From Zingiber officinale (Eukaryota > Streptophyta > Magnoliopsida > Zingiberales > Zingiberaceae): a DNA stretch of 64,000 nucleotides. The position numbers and the translations under genes are program-made. The notes under the pieces were generated by a model that had not been told where the DNA came from, made no database searches, and saw nothing but the letters and a program-made list of their open reading frames with translations. The stretch lies in assembly GCF_018446385.1 (NCBI RefSeq), contig NC_055988.1, forward strand, positions 166,244,837-166,308,836, read 5' to 3'. Positions within the stretch are counted from its first letter, which is position 1, and each line of letters opens with the position of its first letter. Of the stretch, positions 41,413-55,500 are shown piece by piece.

Positions 41413-41917
41413 ATAAGCGTGTAAATGAGCGAAGTCGCTCATGAGTTATTCGAAACTCGATTCGATAAAAACTCGTTTGAGTTCGTTTAATGAAACTCGT
41501 TAAGATAAATAAATCAAGCTCAAGTTTCACAATATTCGGTTTGTTAGCTTGTGAACATGTTCGTTAAACTCATGAATCAATTTTTAAATAAAAAAATAAT
41601 AGTTTTGATAGTGAATTTATAGATTTTACACGTTACTTATGAAAAACATAGATAAATATATTAAATTTATTTATTAGAATAAAATTATAAATTTTAACCA
41701 GAATATTATAATTTTTTAAAAATATATAATTTAATTTTTAATAAATATTTAAATTTATAATTTATATTTATTAAGCTCGTTTAGACTCGATAAAAGTTTG
41801 AATAAGCTCGTGAGCCATAAATATATTCGTTAAATAAAGTTCGAGTTTGGCTCGATTATAAACAAACTAAACTTAAATATCCAAGAGTTCGGCTCGGCTC
41901 GACTCAATTACACCCCT
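41413..41917. mobile_element. hAT-type MITE, second copy of a related family
   Basis: The 505-base AT-rich insert has the 8-base duplication ACTTCTAG at both sides (41,405-41,412 and 41,918-41,925). Its ends are degenerate inverted repeats related to AGGGGTGTAATTGAG. The interior shares GAGTTCGGCTCGGCTCGACTC-type phrases with the MITE at 11,306. It lies 350 bases upstream of the MDAR promoter. Confidence 0.75.
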
Positions 41918-41925
41918 ACTTCTAG

Positions 41926-43533
41926 GCTTGTGGTGGCGTGCATTTCCCGATTTATTAAAATATTATTTTTTTAATACCGACCATTTTTTTTAAAAAAAAT
42001 TAACTATTCACACCCCCATCTGTCTATAGTATGTCATAAAATTATGGTCTAATTTAAAATTATAGTTGAGAAACTAAGTGGCTGGATTGAATAAAATATC
42101 GATTAAATTAAAATAATTAATTGAATGAATCGAATGGTTACTTATTATAACGTGTATTTCTTAAATAATTAGGGTTTAGTTTTAATGTATGACACACTTA
42201 TAATGATTAAATTACTAATGAAATTGGGATGTCTTGCAAAATATGAATACTTAATATAAAAATAATAATTAATTTGAAATTTCATTTTTTTTAAAAAATC
42301 TTGATTTATTCTATTTTATGTTAATTTTAAAATTTAAAATTTGATTAAATTGATTAAATAGAATGGGTACAGTTGACTGTTTATTTGAATCAACACCAAT
42401 GGTTCAATTCAACTGATCAATTGATAAATTAGATTGACTTAGATTATTTAATATTAATTGACTAATTACATCATCAATCCACTATTAAGAAAAGAACGAT
42501 AACCCTTCGAATTTTATATATTTATTCGTTTTTAATAATAAAATTCGACGGTTTGATGTGTCTAAAAAAAATTCTATTAGTCCGATTCTGATTAATGAGC
42601 GTATATTGGATTGATGAAAGGGCTTTATGATTTATCTGAAAGTAAACCGTAAAGGAAAAAAAAAAAAAGACTTTTAAAAAAATTAATGCATGATTTAGAA
42701 ATTTAAAAAAAATAGGTGCGTGATTTATGTGTAAATGGCCGAAAATAAAATGCCCAAACCGGACCGAACCAATTTCTCAACCCAGCTCAACTAAATAACC
42801 AGATCGGTTCGGTCGGGAGCAATTGATACGAACGCTGACCAATGGAACCACTGCCTCAATTTTGGAATTAAAAAGTAATTGCTAAAATGATTTACTAAAA
42901 TATCAAGATTATGCATCCTATATGAAAATATATATTTCCAAAACAAAATAGTTTTTTTATATATATAAATGGACATGAATAAAATAACCATAAATCTATT
43001 TATTTATACAGAAAATTATTCTTCACACAACCGTAGAAAAGGGTGTGTGGCATCCTTCTCATTCACATAATTCCCGTTAATTAATAAATATGCATGCCAA
43101 ACGAATATCCTCTAGATTCTACTGGAAGAATTATATAAAAAAAAATATGATCAGAACTACGACGCGTTAAATATTAGATCAAACATAAGTTTTAAAAAAA
43201 TAATAATTAAATATTAGATCAAATATCGGGTAATTTAGGTAGCACACAAAAATGACTTCGATTGACTCGAATTGAGCTCGTCCTATACGGATCTTCAAAG
43301 GCTGAAACGAGAATTAAAATGGTTTTCGCTATGAATCGTTCCGAACCAAAAGTTTACGAGGGGCGACTTATCAACGGCTAATGCTTTTCCAAAGCTCTCG
43401 GATTTGCCGATACAATTTCCTCGGGCCACTATCAGTCTGTCTCCGGTCGACTTCCGCCTGAACCAGACATCAACTCCATTCAACTCTTTCATAATGTGAA
43501 GTTGCTGGGGGGAGACATTTCCCTCTCCTCGCT
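41926..43533. other. Intergenic stretch between MDAR and the PPR gene
   Basis: This is AT-rich sequence with no gene. The 3' UTR of the PPR gene covers about its last 250 bases. A 65-codon minus-strand frame at 43,295-43,492 lies there and is best read as UTR. Confidence 0.5.
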
Positions 43534-46500
43534 TTAGCAGCCAATGCAGTATCTCGTTTTACAAGCGTTGATAAGGTATTGAACATGGCGATCCTCTATC
43601 GGTATTCGTTTAAGAAGTTCTTTAGCCGCGGCAAATTCCTTTGATGCAAGAAGCGCTTGGTACATTCTGCAAGGAACATTGACACAAGCAGCATGTAAGA
43701 ATACTACTAACAAACTAAAGCAGAAGCCATTCATCCTTAACTACTTCGACTGCGGAAATCTTTTCTCCTATAATTAAGGGCGCGGGCGTTGAAGATACAC
43801 AACAAAAATATCATTAAGAAATTTAAACTCCTGATAAAATATATTTATAAAAGAAGACAACCAGGCCGAGAGATCGAAAGCTTTCAATCCTGCATTACCA
43901 AAAGAAAAGCTAAGGGAGCAGGAGCGGCTTGCGGGCATCAATGTTGAAATCACAACTATCTAAGAATTTTTCTGGGACCGACTGGCTCTTATTATAGGAG
44001 AGCTAGCGGGTTATGAAATGAATTTTTCTTTCCCATCCCCACCTTAGCCTGCTTTTCATGGGGGTCGAATTGGGGCAGCCAGCCAAAATTAAAATAAATT
44101 ATATATGATTGTATAGATATATATGGTAAACTAAATCAGGTGAGCAAGCAAAGCAATATGTCGCATAAATATTCTAATACCATATTCACCTCAACCGGGT
44201 ATATATTCACCCACCCCTGCCTCGTTTACATTATCGGTCGGACTACCACCACAATGGTATTGTTCAAGTGCCAGCCAACATCATACCAATGTGTTGATAC
44301 ATGGTGTCCGCGGCAATAGTGGAATCGAGAAGAAGGTTGCTTGCCTAATATTGCCTTAGAAATCTCATGATCCTCATCAACTCGTCTAAAGGGACCTTGT
44401 GTCTTAACATGCCTTCCTGAATTAGAGGAACACAGGCGGAGGAAGTTTCACATGAGTGTCTAGGTTTCAACCTTGCGCTAATCAGCTGACATAATTATAT
44501 GTTTCGCCCATGTCGATTGTTACTGAATTTGTCAGAGAGTTTATACATTAAATCTAAACATTGCAGTGAATATACCTGTGAAAAAATTTGGAAAATTATA
44601 TTCGTTATAACAAGCGAAATCATACCTTATAAAAGTCAAAGAATTGTAAGCGAGACCAGAAGTTTCATATTCTGACCAAACACGCCAAGCCATTTGTGAA
44701 TTTTCTGCTTTGACACAGGTACTGAGAAGAAAATCAAGACACGTTCGCGAAGGATGAAGTCCGAGTTCTTTAACACCTTGTAGTAGTTCAAACCCACTCT
44801 TCAAATTAGTAGGTGTTTTAAATATTTGGCTAAACATCTGCAATAGTAGAAAACCAGTCAATAGCATTGCTATTTAGAACTGGAATGCATATCTGTGTAA
44901 ATAAATAAAAAAAAAATCCAGTAGTCGGGCAAGTTAAGATCATTTTAACCTTTTTTACTATCATTTTATTGTCCGTTAGAGTTTTATCTAATTGTTTCAG
45001 CCAATAATAATTTTGTTCCGGCAAATAAGTCTACACGTTCATCTTAACATTCTCATATAATGCATTAGATTAAATTATTCAACGAGACCAATTATTTTAC
45101 AAGTAATCAAGGAATTGATGTATGCAAAGTCAATGATGTTTACTAGAAAGGAAAGGAATCAATAATCTGATGCCAAATTGGTATTCGATCAACTCCAGCC
45201 AAGAACACAACTAACTGACGAGAAGTACAACGATTATAACTTTAATTTATTACGATGCAGTGGGTAAGATGAAATAACACAAGAAAACATGAAGAGGAAT
45301 TACTTATCTAAAGCAAACTTTTTGGAAAATTATCACACACGGGTCAACAGGTTGTGATTGTGCTGAGCGCACGGGTCGGTGACGACCTGTGAGAAGCTGT
45401 ATCAAGTTCAGCCCGATCTCAATTAACCGAGGTTTGCACTAAGCTAGAGTCAAACAGGGCCCAATTTTTTAAAATTACTAAAAAAAGATTAAAAATGATA
45501 ATTTTTATTAAATATTATATATATATATATAGTATTAATATTTTAATAAAAATTAATGGACCAAACTCATTCATGGTCCGTGCTAAACATGATTGAGTTT
45601 CGATCAATCCAGGTCATAGTGCAATATCCCCTAGTCAGGTTTAAGCCATTTTTAGTATCCACTCCTAACCCCTTGGAATATATCAAGTTTTGGATTTCCT
45701 AAAGGTTTAGGGATTCCAAGTCATTGTTGGTGCAATGACAGAAGTTTGGAGCATGTCTTTAGGGAGAGTCACTCTTTAAGGACATGAAAATTAATTTTTC
45801 AAACACCATAGAAGGTGGTAAACCTTCGTTAAAGTAAATGCACAAGGTTGAACATTGAAAAACAATGGAGAGTGGATATCTTCATTGTTTAGTTGTGGAT
45901 GCTCTAGGATGAGCATTATGAAGTGGATCAATGCTCAAGGGTGAGCATTGGATACAATGAAGGATATGAGACTTTCATTGTTGGAATGATGAATGCTCTA
46001 TGATGAGCATTGTAAACTGGTTAACGCTCAAGGGTGAGAATTAAGACAATGAAGGGTCGGTGACCTTCATTGTAGTGTTGTGAACGAGTAAAGTTGTGAA
46101 CAACATGTGAGTAACTCTTCAGGAGGAGAGTTTTTAATGTGTACCAAAGGGGGAGAATGTAGGGTTTAAGTTAGGCTTTCATTACCTAAACATTACCTAA
46201 AGAGGGAGTTTGCCCTCTAGGAAAGGGAGAGAATAAAGAAAACCCTCATTCATGCTTTGACATGAAAGGAAGTTGAGGCTATAGGATTAGCCTAACTTAA
46301 ATGTATTATCAAACATCAAAAAAGAGGAGATTGTTGGTGTAATATCCCCTGGGTCAGGTTGACCAAGTTCACTAAACTTGAGTTAGCTCAAGCTTGAGTC
46401 TTAATATTTAAGTTTCAATGTTTGACAATATGTGGAGATTGCATGTACAATCGTTCGATTGGGGAGATTGTTAGTGTAATTCACCTTTAGTCAAGGTTTG

Positions 46501-49500
46501 ATTAGTTAGATGTGAAGAAGAGTCAAGTAGGGTCAAGGTTGATCGGATACTTGACTGGGAAAATCCTAACTGGAGGTTAAGCAGTTGGGAAAATCCTAAT
46601 GAGTGAAGCTAGGCAGGTGAAAGTCCCGATGAGTGAAGTCAGACAAGTGAAAGTCCGGCAGTGGAAAAATCCTGGTGAATGAAGCCAGGTGAAAATCCTA
46701 GTGAGTGAAGTTAGGTGAAAGTGAGTGAAACCAAGCAGGTGAAAGTCCCAGTGAGTGAAGCCAGGCAGTGGAAAAATCCTGATGAGTGAAGCCAGGTGAA
46801 AATCCTAGTGAGTGAAACTAGGTGAAAGTCCTAGCAAATGAAGCCAGACAGGTGAAAGTCCCGGTGAGTGAAGTCGGACAGTGGGAAAATCCTGGTGAGT
46901 GAAGTCTGGTGAAAATCCTAGTGAGTGAAGCTATGTGAAAGTCCTAGTGAGTGAAGCCAGGCAGATGAAAGTCCTGGTGAGTGAAGCCGGGCAGACTGAA
47001 AGTCCTAGTGAGTGAAGCCAGGCAGACTGAAAGTCCTAATGAGTGAAGCTAGGCAAATGGAAAGACCTAGCGAATGAAGTCAGGCACGTGGAAATCCAAG
47101 TGAGTCAAGGTTGACCGGACACATGGTGCTGGGAAGTCCAAGTAGGTCAAAGGAGTGACCGGATACTTGGCACAAGAAAATTCAGATGAGTTAAAGATGA
47201 CCGGACATCCGGTGAAAGGAAGACCAAATGGGTCATGGAAGACCGAACACTTGGCACGAGACAGTAAATCCAAGTGGGTCAAGGTTGACCGATCACTTGG
47301 CATGAGGAGAAAAGTCCAAGTGGATTAAAGGATTGACCGGACACTTGGTGAAGAAATCCTAGCAGGTCAAGGTTGACCAAATGCTAGGCATGAGGAGTTT
47401 CAACAGGTCACGGTTGACCGGATGTTAGATTCGGGAACCCTTGAGCTTGAATTAAGCAAGTCATGGGTGGTTAATCGATCATCCGACTGATTGAACCAAA
47501 CCCCAATCAATTAGCCGATCGATTGGGAGAGTACTGCGACAAACAACAACCCAATTGATTGACCGATCGATTGGGAACCTGAATTGCGAGCACAGAAGCT
47601 TCCCCAATCGATCAACCGATCGATTGGGCACCGCCAATTGATCGATCGATCGATTGGTGGCTGGAATTCTCGCGCGACGCGAAAAATGCTGAATTGATCT
47701 GGCGATCGATTCAGGCCTTTTCCAGCAAAGCACAGAGGCGCTCTGAATCGATTGATCAATCGATTCAAGTCTTCTCAATCGATTGGGATATGACCGTTGC
47801 ACAGGTAGCGAGCAATGGACTGTTGCGATTGCGTGGATGTGACGTGGCAATCGATTGGGAGAAAGCCCAATCGATTAGGAGTAAGCTCAATCGATTGGGA
47901 GCCGTCAAGTATAAAGTCGTCACGAGCTTTCTTCTCCGTAGAGTTCACTCGAGCATTCTCCCGATCTTCACACGACTTCTTCGACTACTATTCGCCAGTT
48001 CTTGGAAGCTCTTGGAGACAAATGCTGATGCACTTCCAAGGTTCAAGAGGCATCTATAAGCAACAAGAGAGCAAGAAGAAGGTTTTTCATTTATATTCTT
48101 TGTATTTTTCTTCTTGCGTTGAGTTGTATGCTTGTGTGGGTGTTGTAAGAGGTTTCTCAACCTCCGATAGTACCGAGAAGGAGTTTCTTTCTTAGTGGAG
48201 AGGGCTCGTGTGTGTGGATCCTTGGATTAGTCACCTCATCTTGAGGTGGATACCAAGTAAATCCTTACTCGAGTTGAATCAATATAGCCAATCCAAATAG
48301 TTGGAACAAACAAGGCTCGATAGTAACAATAATGATGAAGACTGACCTGACCGATGATAAGATTGGCACTCGACACATCTTTCTCTTTCAGCTTCTTTAG
48401 TAACTCAAGTGCGGAACTAGTTAAGACAACAGAGGCATCAGATAGATAGCAATATATTTTGTACAGGAAGAAATACAGAGTCAGCTCAGAATACCCGGTA
48501 AGATTATATTGTATGCAGTACAGAATTACTCTACTGCATCCATCAAACCAACTGTTTGAATCCTTCAACTCCTCTAGCAGTTGAAGCAATCTATCCAATT
48601 CTCCTTCTGTTTGAAGATGTTCCTTGATTTCAAGGATAAGACATTAATCAATGATGTCTAACAATTATCCATTATGTATAACCTTAAATGATAGCTGAAC
48701 AAAACTTTGAAGAACAACCAACTTAAAGAGTACTTACAAGAAGGGATATAACAGCTTTAGGTTCTATGTTAGCTCTAGATTGCTTGATTTCAGCATAAAT
48801 ACCAAGTGCATCATGTATTTGTCCATTCGATGCGAGGGCTGACATGAGCACACCATTGATTTCATTAAGGTAATTCACTGGTATTTCTTTATTCAAAATA
48901 ATCTGCATAAGAAAACAAAATCAGTGTCATGCTAATCATTGTCTATATAAGTGATATTAGATTTACCCAGTCTATATTAACACTTTATCATAAGAGTAAA
49001 TACTAGAATCCTAATCTATCTTTTTCATCTATAACCTTTCATATTTTATCACTTCAGATTAATATTATATTATTATGAATCCAGAAGGTTCACAACAATT
49101 ATGATATATTTATGGGTATCTCTTCGAGATTATCTTCTCTAGAACTACCCTCAATAAGTTGCACTTTATCCTTAGACTTCAATAGTTAGCCCTAAAAAGT
49201 ATATCACAAATGTGGTAATCAACCCAACAAAATATAGAACATAAGACGTAAAAGGAGCAATAATTGCCTCAATCGTGACAAGGGAAGTGTATGCACAAAA
49301 AAAAGATTACCTGTTTTGCCATCTCAAAATTTCCAAATTTTGCATATGCATTCACAAGAGACATATAAATATACTTAGTAAATCCGACTTCAGAACAGCA
49401 CATTTGTTCACGGTACTGCATGAATTAATAGGTTCTTTTATAAGTGGCAAAGAATGAATTTGTGATCCATGGATCTAAAATAGAATCATGAAAATTGAAA

Positions 49501-52500
49501 TTTAGAAGCTCATTATCTACAGATCATACTAACCTTGACAATATCTTCTTCACATTCACAATTAGCTATCAAATAGCTGTAAGTCTCAGAATCAGGTTTC
49601 AGATTTGCATGTTCTATTTGTTTCAAAACCATTAGCGCTCGATGATTGTTTTTCTGCAATACAGAAAACAATGAAAAAGGAAATAAAAAAACACCCTAGA
49701 TACAAAAGAAAAGAGATCTAGGCACAAGGCCAAGGAAACAAAATCATATTCAGGGGTAGCTACTTTCATTTTGAATTCCATGTTTAGACAAGTTAGGCCA
49801 CATGAAAGTAGCTGAGGATAGATCTTAGATGTCATTTAAGATTAAGAATTATTTGCTAAAAAAAAATATTTGTTACAGGCATCAAAATTTAGATTATATT
49901 AATAAGGTAATTTGTCAGACTATCGAGAGAACCTTCGTACACATCACGGTTGCATATCAATGATTAACAACCAACTAAATAGTTATTAACAGTGTATAAG
50001 AAATTTATCATCTTTTGATTTTGGTTGCATCTATTACAACCCTCAAAGGTTAGATTGTTTTTCGGAGTTGACCAATATCAGAAAAGAATGTACAAAAGTT
50101 TGCTAGATGAAAATAACATTTAGACCCAAAAACAAAAATTCTTCAGCAGTGACAATGTTGAGAATAAATCACAACAGGTGAATACTATAACATTTTGGAT
50201 AGATGACCTACCAACCAATTTTAAGATAATATCAAATCAAGAAGACATATTGTTCAAATCTTGCTACAGCTGGTGAGTAAGAGAATAGAGTGCCAAATTA
50301 AACTAATTCATGAGCTGTCTTGAGACACTCTAATCAGCTAACCACACATAAAGTAGAGAATATAGTAGTCTAGGTTAAGATAGGTCTTCTAAATGGCATA
50401 AATTTTTGAGTAAGATGTGATATAATTAAATGTAATAGGTTCTTCATTTTTTTCAATGTTCTCAAGAAAGAAATTGTTATAAAAATGATTCATTCAATGG
50501 TTTTGAGAAATCTGTTTCATTTTAGAAAACCAAATGAAAGATACAGAGAAATAAACTAACTACTATACTTACCTCCCTAAAATACCCTGCCATAATAGCA
50601 TTATACATGGCTGTCGTAGGCATTACATTCATCTCCTGCGCATCTATTATTACATTGTATGCACCTTCGAACTGCTAGCCAGAAAATACTTAATTAAACA
50701 TCAAAACTTAACTTCATTAATATTGAGAAAATCAAAATTATGGTAAAAAAATACTATAATGTTGTATAATTTTCCACTATCCCTATTATTTTAGCCTAAT
50801 ACTCACTTATATATGTGAAAAGTATCTCTTTTCATTAAGTTCCCAGAACTATGACTAGTTCAGTGAAACAGCTCCAAAGAACATAGCATGAACGCATGCA
50901 ACAAAATAGCAAGTCATTCTTGCTACCCTTTGCTTAGCTGTTTTTCCTTAGTTGATTTCTCTATTTAACAGGTGACAAGAGTTCACCCATGTGGGACTAA
51001 CAACATTTGACATCATATGGTGCTTCCAAAATATTTACATATCTTCATGGCACAAAATGAACAAGAAATTGTACCAAATGAGTATATCATATAACAAAGG
51101 AACTACAAACCATGGACTTGATAATCAGGAATATTAGTAAAAACTATACCAACATACATCTTTCATCTTCATGTATAGGTGTATTATCCTTTTCAAGGTG
51201 TCTTCTGTTGGTTGCAAATTATGTTGCCGCATCACCAGAAAGATTGGATGAACCTAAATTAACAAATATCTCAATTTCAATAAAAAAATGCAATGAGAAC
51301 AAGTGGAAATAACTTTTGAAATGGATGAGACAAGTTCAAAATATTTCAACATAGACTGGTCAACACAAGTTATGAAACAAATGACCTCATTGCCAACCTT
51401 TTGATGTACAAAATTGTATCATTAATAATCCCCAATTTCTAGATCTTATAGTGTATGTACATCAGAAACAGGAAATAAATGATCTCATCTACTGTTTAAC
51501 TCAATTATAGATGCAAATTACAAGATTCTGTAGCCCAATTAACATAGTACCAGAATAAGTTATGGTGTAATTAAAAAATTAAGGTTGTTTACCTTGTAGT
51601 CTTTTTTATATTCCTTATTGTTAGACAACCCCACCTAGCGGGATAAGGCTTGGTTGTTGTTTTTTTATTATATTCCTTATTGTAACTTTACAATTTAAAC
51701 ACCTATAATGTGTGGTTTTCCCAATTAGGGCCCTAATGTGTCGGGCATGATTTAAAATCTCGTGCAATACCGAGCAACATGGGTGAAACATTTAGTTCTG
51801 CCCACCGACCAGCACCGGACATGTAGCGCAAGCCCACAGACGCATCGCGAGACTCGCGGCCGGCGTGGACGCTTCGTGCAAGCCCAAAGGTCACTAACAG
51901 CACATGGGGTGAAGGTGCTTTAATTAAAACTTACGTTAATTCAATCAACTTTTAACTATAATAGGGATAATTTAAATAGACTTAATTAAACCCTAACAAA
52001 ACTATCCCATTAACTTTATATATATTATTTTTGTATTTAAATATTTAGATTAAATTTTTTTAATAAATATATTTTAAATTTTAAAAATATCGAAACTATG
52101 CATGATATGATACCGAAACTGTATCGTTCTGAGACTGAAACGTCGGCATAGGTCAAGATTTTAAATCACGACGTTGGGTTTGTGAAAAAAATTCTTTTTT
52201 TCTTTCTAATTTCATTTTTATAAAATAACTTGAAAAAAAAAGAAAAAAAGACATTTCTCATCCTCCTCTTGCCATTATTGTATAATAGAATTTAATTCTG
52301 ACATAAACGCTGCTCATTTTCCCTCAATAAAAAAATATTACAAAAAATGGGGAAAATAAGGAAAAAAACAATAGATTGTTCTCTCATAACCAAACAAGAC
52401 CACAGAACCAACCTTTCCTTAAAATAAAGATATCAAGCTAATAATCAACAGCATAATCTACTAGTAACCTTTTTTTAAGGGAAGTAGTTAAACTTAAACC

Positions 52501-55500
52501 CAGTAGAGACTATCAGCAAAAATGAAACAGAAGATTAATGTTTTACTTCTCAGCCTGGTTAACTGTTCCAATGTTTGAGTTTCTGCATAACCATAATGGG
52601 CAGAAAACCTTGGTTATCTTGTTTTAATCCACATAGAAAATGGTAGTTGAAGAGAGAAGCATACCATCTCAAGTTGGCCACTTTGCTCACAAGCGTGCAA
52701 TATTGGACTAAGAACTTCAATTGGCACACACAGACCGGATTTATACATATGATCCACTATATCAAGGGAAACGCAAACCTGCAAGTAAGCATCGAACATT
52801 TCGTTCATGCAATAAGAAACAAAAGATAATGGTGAAAAAGCAAACTATCAAGTGAAGCTAAAGAAAACCTGACAGTTTTAGCATAGTCTATAGATAATCA
52901 GTGGAATATTCTAACTGATATGTACCAATAAGAATCCAGCTTGAACTTAAAACCATAATAGGTCTTAAAACCAGTACAACCAGTATAAGCGGACCCAATC
53001 CCATGTTGAATAGGTTATTTCTCTACTAATATCCAGATCTTTATATTGTTGTTAATTGTGCTTAGAGTTTATAGTCTCCCTACCACTAATTGCTTCAATT
53101 ATAAAAAATTCAACTTGTCTAATTATAGAACCTATCTCTTGTCTGTGAACATGACCATACCACCTTTACGCTATTTTCTCTTTTTATATCTAATGGAATT
53201 ACACCTAAATACTCTTGAATAGTATTGTTATTTTATTTTCTTACAAGTCTGCACATCTATTTTGATAATCTCGTCTTGCAATTGTGTCAAACATCACATT
53301 TAGATATTGGCGCTCTATATCCCTATTAATTACATGTAAGTCTATAAAAGAAATTTGATCCATGAATCCTAATTGCTTGTACCAGGGTTATATTTTTTTT
53401 CTTTTAATTAGAGTGCACAAGGCGATCACACAGGCCTTCAAAAGATGCACTTCATTTGCACTACGCCTAATTTGCAGTAGTTTTTCACCAATTTATTTTA
53501 GTTATCCCCTCTTTTTTGTTATTATTAAATAAAAATATTAAAGTTCAGAGTGAATTTATTCTAATTTAACTCATATCAATTAACAGAATATTGCCAGCAA
53601 AGAACAAACAACGAGAAATTTATCTTGACCACTATAATTATCATTAAAATTTCAAAATTTAGTTCTTCTAAATATATTTAAGTTAATCGATCTTGATTAG
53701 TTAAGCATTTCTTAAGTAAAGACTGCAATTTCTATGCAGAACTTGATTCCCTACTAGTAAGAAAAAGATACATATATCCATGATTATTATCTCTCTCAAA
53801 AGAACTCAAATGTTCAGCTAAGAAGCATTATCAATCATGAACATATTAGAACTGAAGGTTCAAATGGGAAATGGAACCATAGAAATTCTAGTTAATATAA
53901 TTAAAAATGATAAATTTGCATATTACTAGTGATACAATCTCGCATGCAAGAATTTGATAGAGAAATAATATTCAAGTTGGGTCTAATGTAGCTTGATGAT
54001 GATAATTACAATCAACTTCATAAGTAACAAAATCCAAAATTTTATTATGTTTGATTCTCTTTCCAAATCCTTTATGCAAATTTTTGTGTCCCTTGTATCT
54101 TCTCCTTACATAACAATTTAAATCTTCTCCAAGGTTTTAGTCATAGGTATATCAAGAATAATTTCTCAATATTCTCTTTCAATTTGGTCATTCAATCCAA
54201 CATCAGGAGCATAAGTACCTAGAATATTAATGAATTTTGAGCGACCTAAAAATAAAGGTAGATCCGGTACCTTAGCGACCCCCCTAGTGTCGACCCCATG
54301 GATATGGAGAGAGGAAAATGTTAGGACCAAAAGTAGCGGGGGGGGGGTTAATAGCTCGTCGCGTTCGCTCGGTGCTTGGCGTTGCTTGTTTCTTCAAGAA
54401 TATGCAGCGGAAATACAAAGAAACAATCACACAACGCTAACACGGTTGGTTTACTTGGTATCCACCTCACAAGAGGTGACTAATCCAAGGATCCACACCA
54501 ACACACACACCCTCCACTAAATAAAACTCTCCTTTATGGTAACTACCAAGGGCGGAGAAGCCCTACAAGACTCAATACAAGAAGAGAGGGAAAGGATACA
54601 AGAAATACAAGCTTACAATGAGTATAAACTCTAACCCTAGCTTCTCTTCTTGGCTTTGATCCGCCTCTTGACTTGGAAAACTTCCAAGATCCTTCAAGAA
54701 CTGGCGATCTGAGCTTTGTGAGTGCTGTGGAGTGAGGGAAATGGAGTGAATCGGAGAAGAGATTGCGCAGCCAACGACGCCTGCAACTATATACGACGCC
54801 AGCGGTCGGATCCCGATCGATTCGAATATTCCCAATCGATCGGGAGGCTTGGATCGATCCACGATCGATCCGTGGCTCATCATCGATCGCCGGATCGATC
54901 CACGGATCGATCCGGCGCTATCGCGTGGACAGGCGTCCAATCGATCCAGCGATCGATTTGGACATCTGGATCGATCCACGAATCGATCCGAGGCTCTCAT
55001 CGCTAGGAAAGGCCGGATCGATCCATCGATCGATCCAAAGAGGTTGCCGAAAACCAAGTCCCAAGCCTCAACCAACATCCGGTCAACCTCGACTGTTGAT
55101 ACATCACGCCTAGCATCGGTCACCCTTGACTGCAGGACTTCCCACCAGTGTCCGGTCAATCCTTGACCCACTGGACTTTACTCGTCGTGCAAATATCCGG
55201 TCACTCTCGTCTACTTGGACTTCCACGGATGTCGATCATCCTCGATCCATCCGGATTTTCCTCGCGGCTTCACTCACGGGACTTTCACCGGCTTCACTCA
55301 CCAGATTTCCTTCCGCCTAGCTTCACTCACTCAGACTTTCACCGGCTTCACTCACCAGATTTCCAACCGCCTAGCTTCACTCACTAGGACTTTCACCGCT
55401 TCACTCACCGGGACTTTCACCGCCTAGCTTCACCAGGGCTTTCCAACCGCCTAGCTTCACTCACTAGGACTTTCACCAAGTCAGGTGACTCGCCTAGCTT

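Larger units (their letters stand above)
45630..48261 (+). mobile_element. Truncated LTR element, family C (C')
   Basis: The 3' part of the interior (45,630-46,331) matches, in the opposite orientation, the interior of the complete family C element near 55,760-56,400. A polypurine tract then leads into an LTR that starts at 46,332 and breaks off at about 48,261, inside the region before the LTR end. The gag, the 5' LTR and the LTR tail are missing. It looks older than the complete copy. Confidence 0.75.
46332..48261 (+). repeat. LTR of C', with three internal arrays
   Basis: It starts TGTTGGTGTAATATCC. In order it carries a minisatellite (46,560-47,085), repeated GGTCAAGGTTGACC motifs (47,090-47,420), an ATCGAT palindrome array (47,500-47,905), a TATA-like TATAAAG (about 47,911) and the R/U5 region, which is cut short. 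Confidence 0.75.
44838..48346 (-). other. PPR intron holding a truncated LTR element
   Basis: The 3.5-kb intron contains a family C fragment (45,630-48,261) in the orientation opposite to the gene. Bases 44,838-45,629 are AT-rich intron with no feature I can name. Confidence 0.75.
51254..52664 (-). other. PPR intron with MITE and SINE tail
   Basis: The 1.4-kb intron holds a SINE-like tail (51,615-51,665) and a candidate MITE (51,746-52,170). The rest is AT-rich. Confidence 0.6.

Noticed and set aside
43295-43492. Small gene after the PPR stop
   Set aside because: The 65-codon frame has no family resemblance and falls in the expected 3' UTR of the PPR gene.
47500-47905. CRISPR-like array of palindromic repeats
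   Set aside because: The repeats are short, imperfect and unevenly spaced. They lie in a plant LTR with no cas genes, and the same arrays recur in both LTRs of other copies.
54722-55166. Arg/Ser/Asp-rich frames in the family C LTR (also 60,251-60,841)
   Set aside because: They are translations of the GATCGATC array in several frames, not proteins.
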